From Lentzea waywayandensis (GTDB taxonomy: Bacteria > Actinomycetota > Actinomycetes > Mycobacteriales > Pseudonocardiaceae): a stretch of 64,000 nucleotides of DNA. Location of the stretch: assembly GCF_900115955.1 (NCBI RefSeq), contig NZ_FOYL01000001.1:62001-126000 (forward strand), written 5' to 3'. The translations under genes and the position numbers were made by a program. How positions within the stretch are numbered: the stretch's first letter is position 1; every line of letters begins with the position of its first letter. The notes beneath the pieces were generated by a model. It was not told the DNA's origin. It worked only from the letters and a program-made list of their open reading frames with translations, and searched no databases. This document shows positions 10,248-18,012 of the stretch, piece by piece.

Positions 10248-13200
10248 TTGACCAACGCAATGGCGTCCGCGCGCATGACCTCGCTCCACCGCGCCAAGCA
10301 TCTGGCCGCACGCAGTCTGATCTGCCACGGAGCGTCGGCGTCGAAGGCGATGTCCTTGGCCACCACCGCGCACCTGTCCCGAAGATCTCTGCGTCTTTCC
10401 ACCACGCTTCGCGCGCACCACAGCCGGATGCGGGGTGACAGCGCAGGGTCAGCCGCCAGCGCAAGCAACTCGTCCAGGGCTTCCTGCGACGGCGCCCAGC
10501 TGATCGACCGCAGCACGTAGATCCGGCCCAGCACCGTCGGTGCCACGAGCTTCCGCTGAATAGCAAGCACCTCGTCCTGGCTGGTACGCAGATAGTTGCG
10601 GAGCCAGTTCGCCGCGTTCGACCGAACCCGAACCGGAAGTCCTGCCTCCGCGAGCATCGCTCGCGTGAGCAACTCGGCCTCCGTACGCCCGCGTGCGCCG
10701 AGCTTGCCCAGATCCTCCGCCGCCTGCATTCGCCGGGAGGGCCTCACCGCCGGATCTGTGGCGATCTGTCGGTAGAGATCGGCCGCAGACGACCGATCAG
10801 ACGCCGTGAGTTCGACCAATTTGTTCGCCGCTCGCCACCGTTGGACCAGCAATCCAGCCTGATCATCTCGCAATGCTCGCAGCTCGTCGAACTGCCCGAC
10901 GTACGCCAGCACGTCGACCCTGTCGCGCCAGGACAGGTGCGGCTGCCGAAGCAACATATCCCGAACCGTTGGATTCGCCGCCATGTTGGGAAGGCGAAGC
11001 ACTGTGGCCAGTCGCTCGCGCAATGGACGAGCTTCGTCGAGCACGCGATCGAGAACAGGCTGCCATTCGCCAAGCTTGGCCGCAATGGCCAGCGCCTCAG
11101 GCGAACCATCCGCTAGTAACATGCCGACGGCCTCCGGCACGTGCTTCTCAGACAACCGGCCGAGTTCTTTCGCGGCGTCCCTGCGTTCCTCTCGGCTACT
11201 CGTCGGGCAGGCAAGAATTTCGCGGACCGCCTCCTCGCTCTCCAAGATGAACGACCTGTCACCCCAGGAGTCAGGGGCCGGCAGGCGATCAGCCAATCGT
11301 GCTGACCGGTCAACCAGCAACACGCGTTCCATGCCAGTGCGATGAGGACGAGGAAGGAGCGCCGCCAGTCGGACGCGCGATGTGTCGTTCAACGCGGGAT
11401 CGCGGCACAGACCGACGATGATCTGCACCATCCTCGGTGACACAGGATCATCGAAGCTGGCCAACTGGAGTGCAGCTGACGCCCGTTCCCAAACATGGAG
11501 TCGCGGTGATTCAGCAAGTCGCCACAAGAACGAGATGACGGAGGAGGTCGCCGAACGGTCAAGTCTCATCAGTTCCACGGCCATGGCGCATCGGATCCTT
11601 ACCGGCTGGGCCAGATCGTCCATCACTGATCGATGGAAGGCGACCGCGTCGGCCATGAACGCCGGATCCGCAGCTGCCAAGAAGCTGTAGGATCTGCTCC
11701 GCAAATCAAGACCGAGGTACGCGTCGTCCGCCTGGGCGCGAAGCTCTGGGATTCCCTCACGTCCGAGCAGCGCGGCCGCCGCTGCCTTGGCCTGGCAACT
11801 CGCGCTCGGATCGCCAGACATCGCGCGCAGCCGTTCACGGATGTCCGCTCCCGCTCGTGTCGCCTTCGACGCGTAGTTCTGCCACATCACGAACGACATC
11901 TCCGCAACACCTCGCTCATGCAAGGTGAGTGCGACCGGCAAGAACTTCTCGTCCAGGTCGGACAGCATCAGCGCACTTTCCATCCGCCGCCAGAAGGGCG
12001 CAGACTCATCAGCCACAACGGCGCGGAGCACCTCGTCTGGGGCTCGATGGCCGAGGTATACCAGCGACTGCACTGCTGACCACACGCGAGCGGAACTCGT
12101 GCGCTCGTTGCGCAGTACTCCGTGCAACGCCTCCGCTAGCACCAAGCGCACTCCGGGCCCAGATTCCGCGAACAGCAGGGTTGCAGTGTTCATGCTGAGG
12201 GGAAGACCGGCCTCGACGAGCTCACTCAACAGCCCTGCGGCCCTCCGGTGATACGCCCGCCCCAACCGATTCACTCCACGAGCCGCCGACAAACGAGGAC
12301 GTGCAGAGCGCCTCTCGTCACGCGCCACCATCGTCAACAGATCTGCGGCCAAAGCGCGATCAGCCGCGCCGAACGAACTGAACGTCCGGCCCAGAACAAG
12401 CGGTGCATCTACGCAATCACGCACATGCTCCGTCAATGCGAGGAGGGCAGACTTTGCCTCACGGCACAGGTCGGGCCCGAATGAGACCAGCTCACGCCAA
12501 GCGCTCACCAGCACCGAGGGATTGTTGTCTGCCTTGATGATCGCCAACAGGTGCTGAGCGACTTCTGGGTGACGCTCAGGGGCGAACTGAACAAGGTCCG
12601 ATGCGACCGAACAACGACTGTCAGGATCCGCGTCGGGGTCCGCCAGCAACGCCCACATCAAGTCCAGAGAACGGCTCCGATGCGGTTCCCCGATGTCAGC
12701 CAATCGTCGAAGCGCCTGCTGATATTCATAACCCTTCGGCAACATGTGGTCGAGCGCGCTCTCGAACTGAGCGGCGGCTTCCCCGTGAAAAGCAGGTCCG
12801 AGGTCCGCGAGGTTCATCGCGGCGAGGTTGGAGTGGTTCCAGTTCGACGTGGGGTCTGCGAGCGTCTCCCGTAGGACCGCGACGGCACGGTCTCGATGCC
12901 CCAGATGAGCGAGTTCGGGTGCGCTGATCAGCTTGTCGACCCGCGACACCATCGGATCGTCCTGTTCGGACAGGAGGTAGTCGGCAGCGGCAACGCGGTG
13001 CTGTGGCCCTAGAAGAGCGAGCATGCTCGCGACACCGGAGCGGAGCCCGCCCGGAAATGTGGTGCTGGCGAGGCGCGCTGTCAGCGCCTCTGCGGCCTGC
13101 TCCCTCCGGCCGAGCGACGCAAGACCGATAGTCGCGTCGTACCATCCAGCCGAACTGTGCGAGTGATCCATGAGCACGGACAGGAAGGTCTCGGCACACT

Positions 13201-15358
13201 GGTCTTGGAATTCGGGATCAATCTCCAGCAAGCCGGTTGCCGCCTCCACCACGTCCCGCAGCGGTGTGTCTACGTCGGACATCAGTCGCTCCAGCGCCGA
13301 GACGGCCAAGGCACGGCTGTCCTGGCCGAAAGCAGACAGGACGACCGCAGCACTGCGATGATCAGCACCCGAGGCGTCCTCGTCCTCCAGCACTGAGCGC
13401 AAGCCTCGTTCTGCGACTTCCCTCTCTCTGCTTCCACTGTGTGCCAATGCTTCTGCGGCGACAAGTCGGCCATCAACACCGGCAGACATGTCGTCGACCG
13501 CAGCTCGCAGCAATGCGATTGCAGCATCCGTGTACGCGCAACGCAATCGCACACCTAGGGCGACAGCAGCTTCGAGTCGTGACTCCCACGGCGCAACAGG
13601 ATCACCCATCAGTTGCGCCAGCCACTCAGCCAGACCGGTGTGGCGGGTGGCACGGCTGGTCTCTCGCAGGATCAGTCGTGCCGGATACCGGGTAGTCATC
13701 GCCCACGCCCGCGCGGTCACCAGGAACTTCTCCACCACAGGCGTGCTCGCTGGCAGATGGTGAGCGAGCAGGCGAGCGGCGAGGAGGTGCTCTTCCGACC
13801 CGCCAGTGTGCAGCCAGCGCAGCGTTCGGTCAGCCTCGCCGTCGTTCAGGTGCGAGTGGTGCAATAGGACGGATCTGGCGAACGTGCCGCTGTCCTCCTG
13901 GTAGCCCTCGTGCAGGAGTTCCGCGAAAGAGTCGTGTCGCGGCGTGAACTCAGACGGCAGTTCCCGCGCCTTCGAGGTGGCGGCTACGTGCTCGGCGAAG
14001 CTCTGGTGGAGGAACGCGATGTCGTTGCCTCGTTTGACGAACGGTCCCACGTTCAGCAGGTATCGGAGGAGGTCGTCGATCCGCGGAACACCGTTGCAAC
14101 TCCCCCAGTCCTGCGCGGCAGCTGTCAGCGAGGACTCACTGGTCAACCGGGTGCGGCCGAGGTGCTCGACGAGTGCCACGCGATGGTGTTCGAAGACTTC
14201 GACGGTGGGGCGGGACGACAGGATGAAGTTGAGGTAGCTCTCGTACAGCTCGTACTGGTTGCCAGGCAGAGGGCGGTCGCGGTACTGCTCGAAAACGATC
14301 GCGGCGATGGTGGCCAGCAGTGGTACTTCAACGAGTTCGGCCAGATGAGCCTCGTGGATCTGCTGCAGGAACCGGTCTGCGTGGTCCTCCCCGATCTCCT
14401 CGAACCAGTTGTGCGCGAAGCGGCGTAGGGCTTCCTGGTCAAACGGCTGCAACTCGTAATGCGCGGCTCCGGCCCGCTGCAGGGCGGCCAGCGCACCGCC
14501 TTCGGTTGGTCTGGTCGTGAGGAGCACGCGGTGGATGCCACGGGTTGCCCAAGCGGACAGCGTGTGCACGAGCGTTGCTCGCAACGCGCTGTCGGTCACC
14601 TCGTCGAGCGCGTCCACCAGCAGCAACCAGCGACAGCCCGCCACCCGGTCAGCGAACAGCGCCGGGTCGAGCGGGCCGTTCAGGTAGCGGCCGTGTTCGA
14701 CGAACGCGCTATCCGCCAGTGCCTGGGTAAAAGCGCTGCCGAGGTGCTGAGCGAGGGTGCGGGCGGTGACTCGGAGCGGGATCACCGGCTCGGCAAGCGG
14801 CGCGTCGTCGGGCGCCCGCCGCGTCCATTCAGCGGCGATGTCGGCCGAGAGCCGAAGGGTCAGCGTCGACTTTCCCTGTCCCGGACCGCCCAGAACGAGC
14901 ACGTGCCGGTCGGCATCGAGCGCGGCGCGCAGCAGTTTCGAAGGTGGCCGGACGGCGACGCGCACCGACGGCGTCGCGGGGATCTCGACCAGCCTGCCGT
15001 GCTCGTCCAGCATCGGCGCGGACCTCGCTTGGGAGGTGGTGCTGTCCTCTACCCCACCGCCCAGGCCCTGACGCACGTAGATTGTGCCCAGGGCCGGAGT
15101 TCGGGCCCCGGGAAGCTGGTACGGCAGCAGATCTGCGGTCTGCTGCTGCGCCCACAGCAGGTGCTCGATCTCAGTGGGAAGGCCGACGGCATCCGCCCAG
15201 CTCGCAGGCGGTGCGCACGGCAGATTGTCGGTCGGCGACGAACCGTTCAGATAGACATTGCCGTGGACGGTGTGGGCTTGGAACGCGATGCCGTGGACGT
15301 CGCCCGTCGAGTTGCTGGTGAGGTCCTCGTCCGCCACCGAGGGATGGTCCCACGACAT
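10229..15358 (-). CDS. Giant NACHT-type STAND NTPase with HEAT-like repeats
   Basis: 1709 aa. Residues 18-37 hold a short motif, TGDVHGIAFQAHTVHGNVYL, that recurs inside the STAND protein at 31557-35096. The NACHT NTPase follows, with Walker A GGPGQGKST (157-165) and Walker B WLLLVDALDEV (244-254), then the helical arm (FDQEALRRFAHNWFEEIG). The remaining 1200 residues are alpha-helical HEAT/Armadillo-like repeats of about 40-50 residues rich in A/L/R. No signal peptide or effector domain is recognised. Known proteins of this build are STAND sensors in antiphage defence or signalling, where repeats bind a trigger and the NTPase oligomerises. The C-terminal KKCAE and stop lie within the 30-bp repeat. 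Function is inferred from architecture only. Confidence 0.85.
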   Translation of the reverse strand: MSWDHPSVADEDLTSNSTGDVHGIAFQAHTVHGNVYLNGSSPTDNLPCAPPASWADAVGLPTEIEHLLWAQQQTADLLPYQLPGARTPALGTIYVRQGLGGGVEDSTTSQARSAPMLDEHGRLVEIPATPSVRVAVRPPSKLLRAALDADRHVLVLGGPGQGKSTLTLRLSADIAAEWTRRAPDDAPLAEPVIPLRVTARTLAQHLGSAFTQALADSAFVEHGRYLNGPLDPALFADRVAGCRWLLLVDALDEVTDSALRATLVHTLSAWATRGIHRVLLTTRPTEGGALAALQRAGAAHYELQPFDQEALRRFAHNWFEEIGEDHADRFLQQIHEAHLAELVEVPLLATIAAIVFEQYRDRPLPGNQYELYESYLNFILSSRPTVEVFEHHRVALVEHLGRTRLTSESSLTAAAQDWGSCNGVPRIDDLLRYLLNVGPFVKRGNDIAFLHQSFAEHVAATSKARELPSEFTPRHDSFAELLHEGYQEDSGTFARSVLLHHSHLNDGEADRTLRWLHTGGSEEHLLAARLLAHHLPASTPVVEKFLVTARAWAMTTRYPARLILRETSRATRHTGLAEWLAQLMGDPVAPWESRLEAAVALGVRLRCAYTDAAIALLRAAVDDMSAGVDGRLVAAEALAHSGSREREVAERGLRSVLEDEDASGADHRSAAVVLSAFGQDSRALAVSALERLMSDVDTPLRDVVEAATGLLEIDPEFQDQCAETFLSVLMDHSHSSAGWYDATIGLASLGRREQAAEALTARLASTTFPGGLRSGVASMLALLGPQHRVAAADYLLSEQDDPMVSRVDKLISAPELAHLGHRDRAVAVLRETLADPTSNWNHSNLAAMNLADLGPAFHGEAAAQFESALDHMLPKGYEYQQALRRLADIGEPHRSRSLDLMWALLADPDADPDSRCSVASDLVQFAPERHPEVAQHLLAIIKADNNPSVLVSAWRELVSFGPDLCREAKSALLALTEHVRDCVDAPLVLGRTFSSFGAADRALAADLLTMVARDERRSARPRLSAARGVNRLGRAYHRRAAGLLSELVEAGLPLSMNTATLLFAESGPGVRLVLAEALHGVLRNERTSSARVWSAVQSLVYLGHRAPDEVLRAVVADESAPFWRRMESALMLSDLDEKFLPVALTLHERGVAEMSFVMWQNYASKATRAGADIRERLRAMSGDPSASCQAKAAAAALLGREGIPELRAQADDAYLGLDLRSRSYSFLAAADPAFMADAVAFHRSVMDDLAQPVRIRCAMAVELMRLDRSATSSVISFLWRLAESPRLHVWERASAALQLASFDDPVSPRMVQIIVGLCRDPALNDTSRVRLAALLPRPHRTGMERVLLVDRSARLADRLPAPDSWGDRSFILESEEAVREILACPTSSREERRDAAKELGRLSEKHVPEAVGMLLADGSPEALAIAAKLGEWQPVLDRVLDEARPLRERLATVLRLPNMAANPTVRDMLLRQPHLSWRDRVDVLAYVGQFDELRALRDDQAGLLVQRWRAANKLVELTASDRSSAADLYRQIATDPAVRPSRRMQAAEDLGKLGARGRTEAELLTRAMLAEAGLPVRVRSNAANWLRNYLRTSQDEVLAIQRKLVAPTVLGRIYVLRSISWAPSQEALDELLALAADPALSPRIRLWCARSVVERRRDLRDRCAVVAKDIAFDADAPWQIRLRAARCLARWSEVMRADAIALVKKKCAE

Positions 15359-15424
15359 CGGGGGCCTTGAGTGGACAAATCAAGGACGTCAGGCGCCCGC
15401 CAGGCTTCGATCATGGGTCTGGGC

Positions 15425-15780
15425 GCCCCGTCTTAGCGTCGATGGCGGGGAGGCCGTAGCCGAGGGTGCCGAAGCCGGTGGGTACGGGAAGCTTGCAGGC
15501 GTCGACGGGCGGTGGGCCACCAGGACCGGGACCACTCGCTGACCTAGTCGATCAGGTCGAGCACGACCTCCAAGAGGGCTAGGCGGGGACGGCCGGAGGT
15601 CATGTGCGCGAAGGCTTGTGGGACGACCGAGCCGCTCGTGGTGAGGCAGAAGCCTTGGCTGGTGGTGACGTGGGCGTAGCCTGCGCCCTGCTCATAGCGG
15701 GGGACGTGCTTGGCATCGTGTTCGGCCAGGGCGCGATAGATGCCGAGATGTGTGCCGGACACCAGGTTGGTGCCGTCCGC
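15425..15780 (-). pseudogene. Decayed copy of the ThDP-enzyme gene
   Basis: Three blocks match the intact gene at 16411-18012 in the same order and strand. They are 15428-15491 to about 16748-16826 (ggggaggccgtagccgaggg), 15515-15615 to about 17455-17580 (gccggaggtcatgtgcgcga), and 15623-15780 to about 17775-17960 (tgttcggccagggc). Two large internal deletions, substitutions and frame breaks leave no usable reading frame. The upstream end runs straight into the right copy of the 30-bp repeat. It is a remnant of a duplication whose other copy is still intact. Confidence 0.85.
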
Positions 15781-15802
15781 TTGTTATTCCGCGCACTTCT
15801 TC
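15773..15802. repeat. Right copy of a 30-bp exact direct repeat
   Basis: Identical to 10218-10247. Its first 11 bases look like the end of the ThDP-gene remnant (intact gene: ccgtgcgcttt). The remaining bases are the stop codon and last codons of the DUF4360 gene. The copy at 10218 therefore carries a remnant/DUF4360 junction without the rest of either gene, so it was probably copied from here. Confidence 0.9.
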
Positions 15803-16344
15803 CACGAGAGCCGGAACGTCGTGCTCACGCTCGAGTCGGTCGAGTCCATGGTCATGAAGCTGCCGCTCCCCTTGCCGGTGAGCTTCAGCTCGGTCTCGAC
15901 GGTCAACGGCTTGCGATCCTTGCACGGCCCGTGCGCGACCCCGCTCGGCGTGTCGGTGACCTGCCAGTTGTCACTCATCGGCGCCTGATACGTACGACTG
16001 GTGTGCCGCGTCGGAAGGCCGGGAAACCAGTAGTCGTTGCGCACGACACCCTTCGCCTTGTCGGTGAGGTGTGCGAACCCGCGGTAGTCCGTCGCCGCGA
16101 TGCCGTAGGTGTATCCGGCGGCGTGGTTGAGTCTGAGGGCGATCGTGCAGCTCCTCTTGGCCTCGTTGCCGTTGCCCTGCACCAGGAAATCGCTGTAGGT
16201 GACCGTGAACGCCTCGTTGTCCTGGGACATGGCGACGTTCGTCGTTGCTGCCGGGCAACCGGACCCGCCCACGCTGACCACGTCGATCGTCACCGGGCCG
16301 GGTGGCGGCACGAGAACTGCCAGCAGTGCCAGCACGACCAGCAT
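15784..16344 (-). CDS. DUF4360-family secreted protein
   Basis: 186 aa from the ATG at 16344, which has a strong gaggagg ribosome site; an upstream in-frame start would add 15 residues. A signal peptide (MLVVLALLAVLVPPPG) is followed by the DUF4360 pattern: IDVVSVGGSGCPAATTNVAMSQDN, TVTYSDFLV, SCTIALRLNHAAGYTYGIAATDYRGFAHL and a terminal RLSWKKCAE. The four cysteines can form disulfides outside the cell. DUF4360 proteins are small secreted proteins of actinomycetes and fungi with no established activity. The last 19 bases of the coding sequence belong to the 30-bp direct repeat. Confidence 0.85.
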   Translation of the reverse strand: MLVVLALLAVLVPPPGPVTIDVVSVGGSGCPAATTNVAMSQDNEAFTVTYSDFLVQGNGNEAKRSCTIALRLNHAAGYTYGIAATDYRGFAHLTDKAKGVVRNDYWFPGLPTRHTSRTYQAPMSDNWQVTDTPSGVAHGPCKDRKPLTVETELKLTGKGSGSFMTMDSTDSSVSTTFRLSWKKCAE

Positions 16345-16410
16345 CGAGGCCTCCTCACGTCGCTGCGAAGAACCTATCGAGGCCCGCAATCCGGCGAACG
16401 GCGCAGAGGC

Positions 16411-18012
16411 TCACGCACCTGCCAGGTCTCCGATCACGTGGATCACCGTCGGGCGGTCCGCGCTGAGCGCCTTGCGCAGCGCGGTGGCGAACCTGTCCTC
16501 GTCGTCCACGGTGAGGCCGTGGCAGTTGAGGCCCTTGGCCACCTTGACGAAGTCGACGCCCGGCAGGTTCACGCCGTGCACGGGTTCGCTGCGATCCACC
16601 ATCTCGCGGCGGATCTCGCCGTAGCCGCCGTTGTCGGCGATGATCACGGGCAGCGGCAGGCGTTCCTGGGCGGCGGTGGCCAGTTCGGGGAGGGTGAACA
16701 TGATGCCGCCGTCGCCGTGCAGGGCGACCACCTGGCGGTTCGGGGCGCCCATCTTGGCGCCGATGGCCGCGGGGAGGCCGTAGCCGAGGGTGCCGAAACC
16801 CGTGGGGTACAGGAAGCTTGCCGGGCCTTCGAGCGGCAGGTTGGACAAAGTGCCGTAGTAGCAGACCATTGCGCTGTCGCCGGCGATGATGGCGCCGGGG
16901 GCCAGGACCTCCTTCAGCGCTTCTACCAGCGGAAGCCAAGGTGCGCCTTGAGTTCGGGCGTGTTTGGTGAAGAGCCTGTGCCAGCGCTCGGCTCGTTTCG
17001 CGGCCTCCGGGCCGGGGTTTCCCTTGCCCAGGCGTTGGTTCAGGGCCGTGACGGTGGCCTCGGCGTCGCCGACCAGACGGTAGTCCGGGAGGGCGTTGGT
17101 GATCATCTGAGCCGGGTCGACGTCGATGCGGATGAGGTCGCCGGGGAACTTGAGCGGGCCGTTCCACAGGTCGGTGGAGGCCAGTTCGGTACCGATGGCC
17201 AGAACCGCGTCGCACTCGGCGACGAACTCCGCCACCGCCTTGTGGTGCAGGCCCGCGCCGATGGAGAGCGGGTGACGTTCGGAGAAGACGCCCTTGCCGT
17301 TGGCGGTGGCCACGACCGGGGCGCCCAGGCGTTCGGCGAGGGTCGTGATCTGCTCTGCCGCGCCCTTCGCTCCGCCGCCGATGATCATGCCTGGTCTCGT
17401 GGCCGTGGTGAGGCGGCCGGCGGCTGCGGCGATGGTGACGGCATCGGCCGGCGGGTGTGCCACCAGGACGGGGGCCACCTCGCTGACGTTGTCCAGTGCG
17501 TCGATCAGGTCGAGCGGGATCTCCAGGTGGGCCGGGCGGGGGCGGCCGGAGGTCATGTGCGCGAAGGCCTGTGCGACGGCGAGCGGAATTTCGGCGACGC
17601 TCTGCACGCGGTTCGAGTAGCCGATCACGGCTTCCATCGCGACGCTCTGGTGCCGCACCTCGTGCAGCGTGCCGTTGCCGCGACCGGGGTGGCGCAGGGG
17701 CATGCCCGGGGAGATGAGCAGGACCGGTACGGAGTCCGAGTACGACTGGGTGACCGCGGTCATGGCGTTGAGGACGGCCGGGCCGCTGGTGGTGAGGCAG
17801 ATGCCTGGTTTGCCGGTGACGCGGGCGTAGCCATCGGCCGCGAAGCCGGCGCCCTGCTCGTGGCGCGGCGTGACGTGCTTGACGTCGTGTTCGGCCAGGG
17901 CACGGTAGATGCCGAGGTTGTGGGTGCCGGGGATGCCGAACACCAGGTCGGCGCCGTGCGCTTTGAGGGCGCGCACCAGTGCGTCACCCCCGGTGAGGCG
18001 AGGTGGGGTCAT
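16411..18012 (-). CDS. ThDP-dependent enzyme (acetolactate synthase / AruI-like family)
   Basis: 533 aa from the ATG at 18012, which overlaps the upstream stop as ATGA. All three ThDP-enzyme domains are present. The N-terminal PYR domain has the activating glutamate in TPRHEQGAGFAADGYAR; the central domain has VIGTELASTDLWNGPLKFPGDLIRIDVDP; and the C-terminal PP domain has GDGGIMF followed by ADNGGYGEIRREM. Length and sequence style resemble 5-guanidino-2-oxopentanoate decarboxylase (AruI) and acetolactate-synthase-like decarboxylases. It would decarboxylate a 2-oxo acid. It is the last gene of an operon with acyl-CoA synthetase and acyl-CoA dehydrogenase, so a role in 2-oxo-acid catabolism is reasonable. 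The exact substrate is unknown. Confidence 0.85.
   Translation of the reverse strand: MTPPRLTGGDALVRALKAHGADLVFGIPGTHNLGIYRALAEHDVKHVTPRHEQGAGFAADGYARVTGKPGICLTTSGPAVLNAMTAVTQSYSDSVPVLLISPGMPLRHPGRGNGTLHEVRHQSVAMEAVIGYSNRVQSVAEIPLAVAQAFAHMTSGRPRPAHLEIPLDLIDALDNVSEVAPVLVAHPPADAVTIAAAAGRLTTATRPGMIIGGGAKGAAEQITTLAERLGAPVVATANGKGVFSERHPLSIGAGLHHKAVAEFVAECDAVLAIGTELASTDLWNGPLKFPGDLIRIDVDPAQMITNALPDYRLVGDAEATVTALNQRLGKGNPGPEAAKRAERWHRLFTKHARTQGAPWLPLVEALKEVLAPGAIIAGDSAMVCYYGTLSNLPLEGPASFLYPTGFGTLGYGLPAAIGAKMGAPNRQVVALHGDGGIMFTLPELATAAQERLPLPVIIADNGGYGEIRREMVDRSEPVHGVNLPGVDFVKVAKGLNCHGLTVDDEDRFATALRKALSADRPTVIHVIGDLAGA

Noticed and set aside
10218-15802. Treating the two 30-bp repeats as CRISPR repeats or insertion-sequence ends
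   Set aside because: There are only two copies, 5.5 kb apart, with no spacers, and they are direct rather than inverted. No transposase or integrase lies between them.
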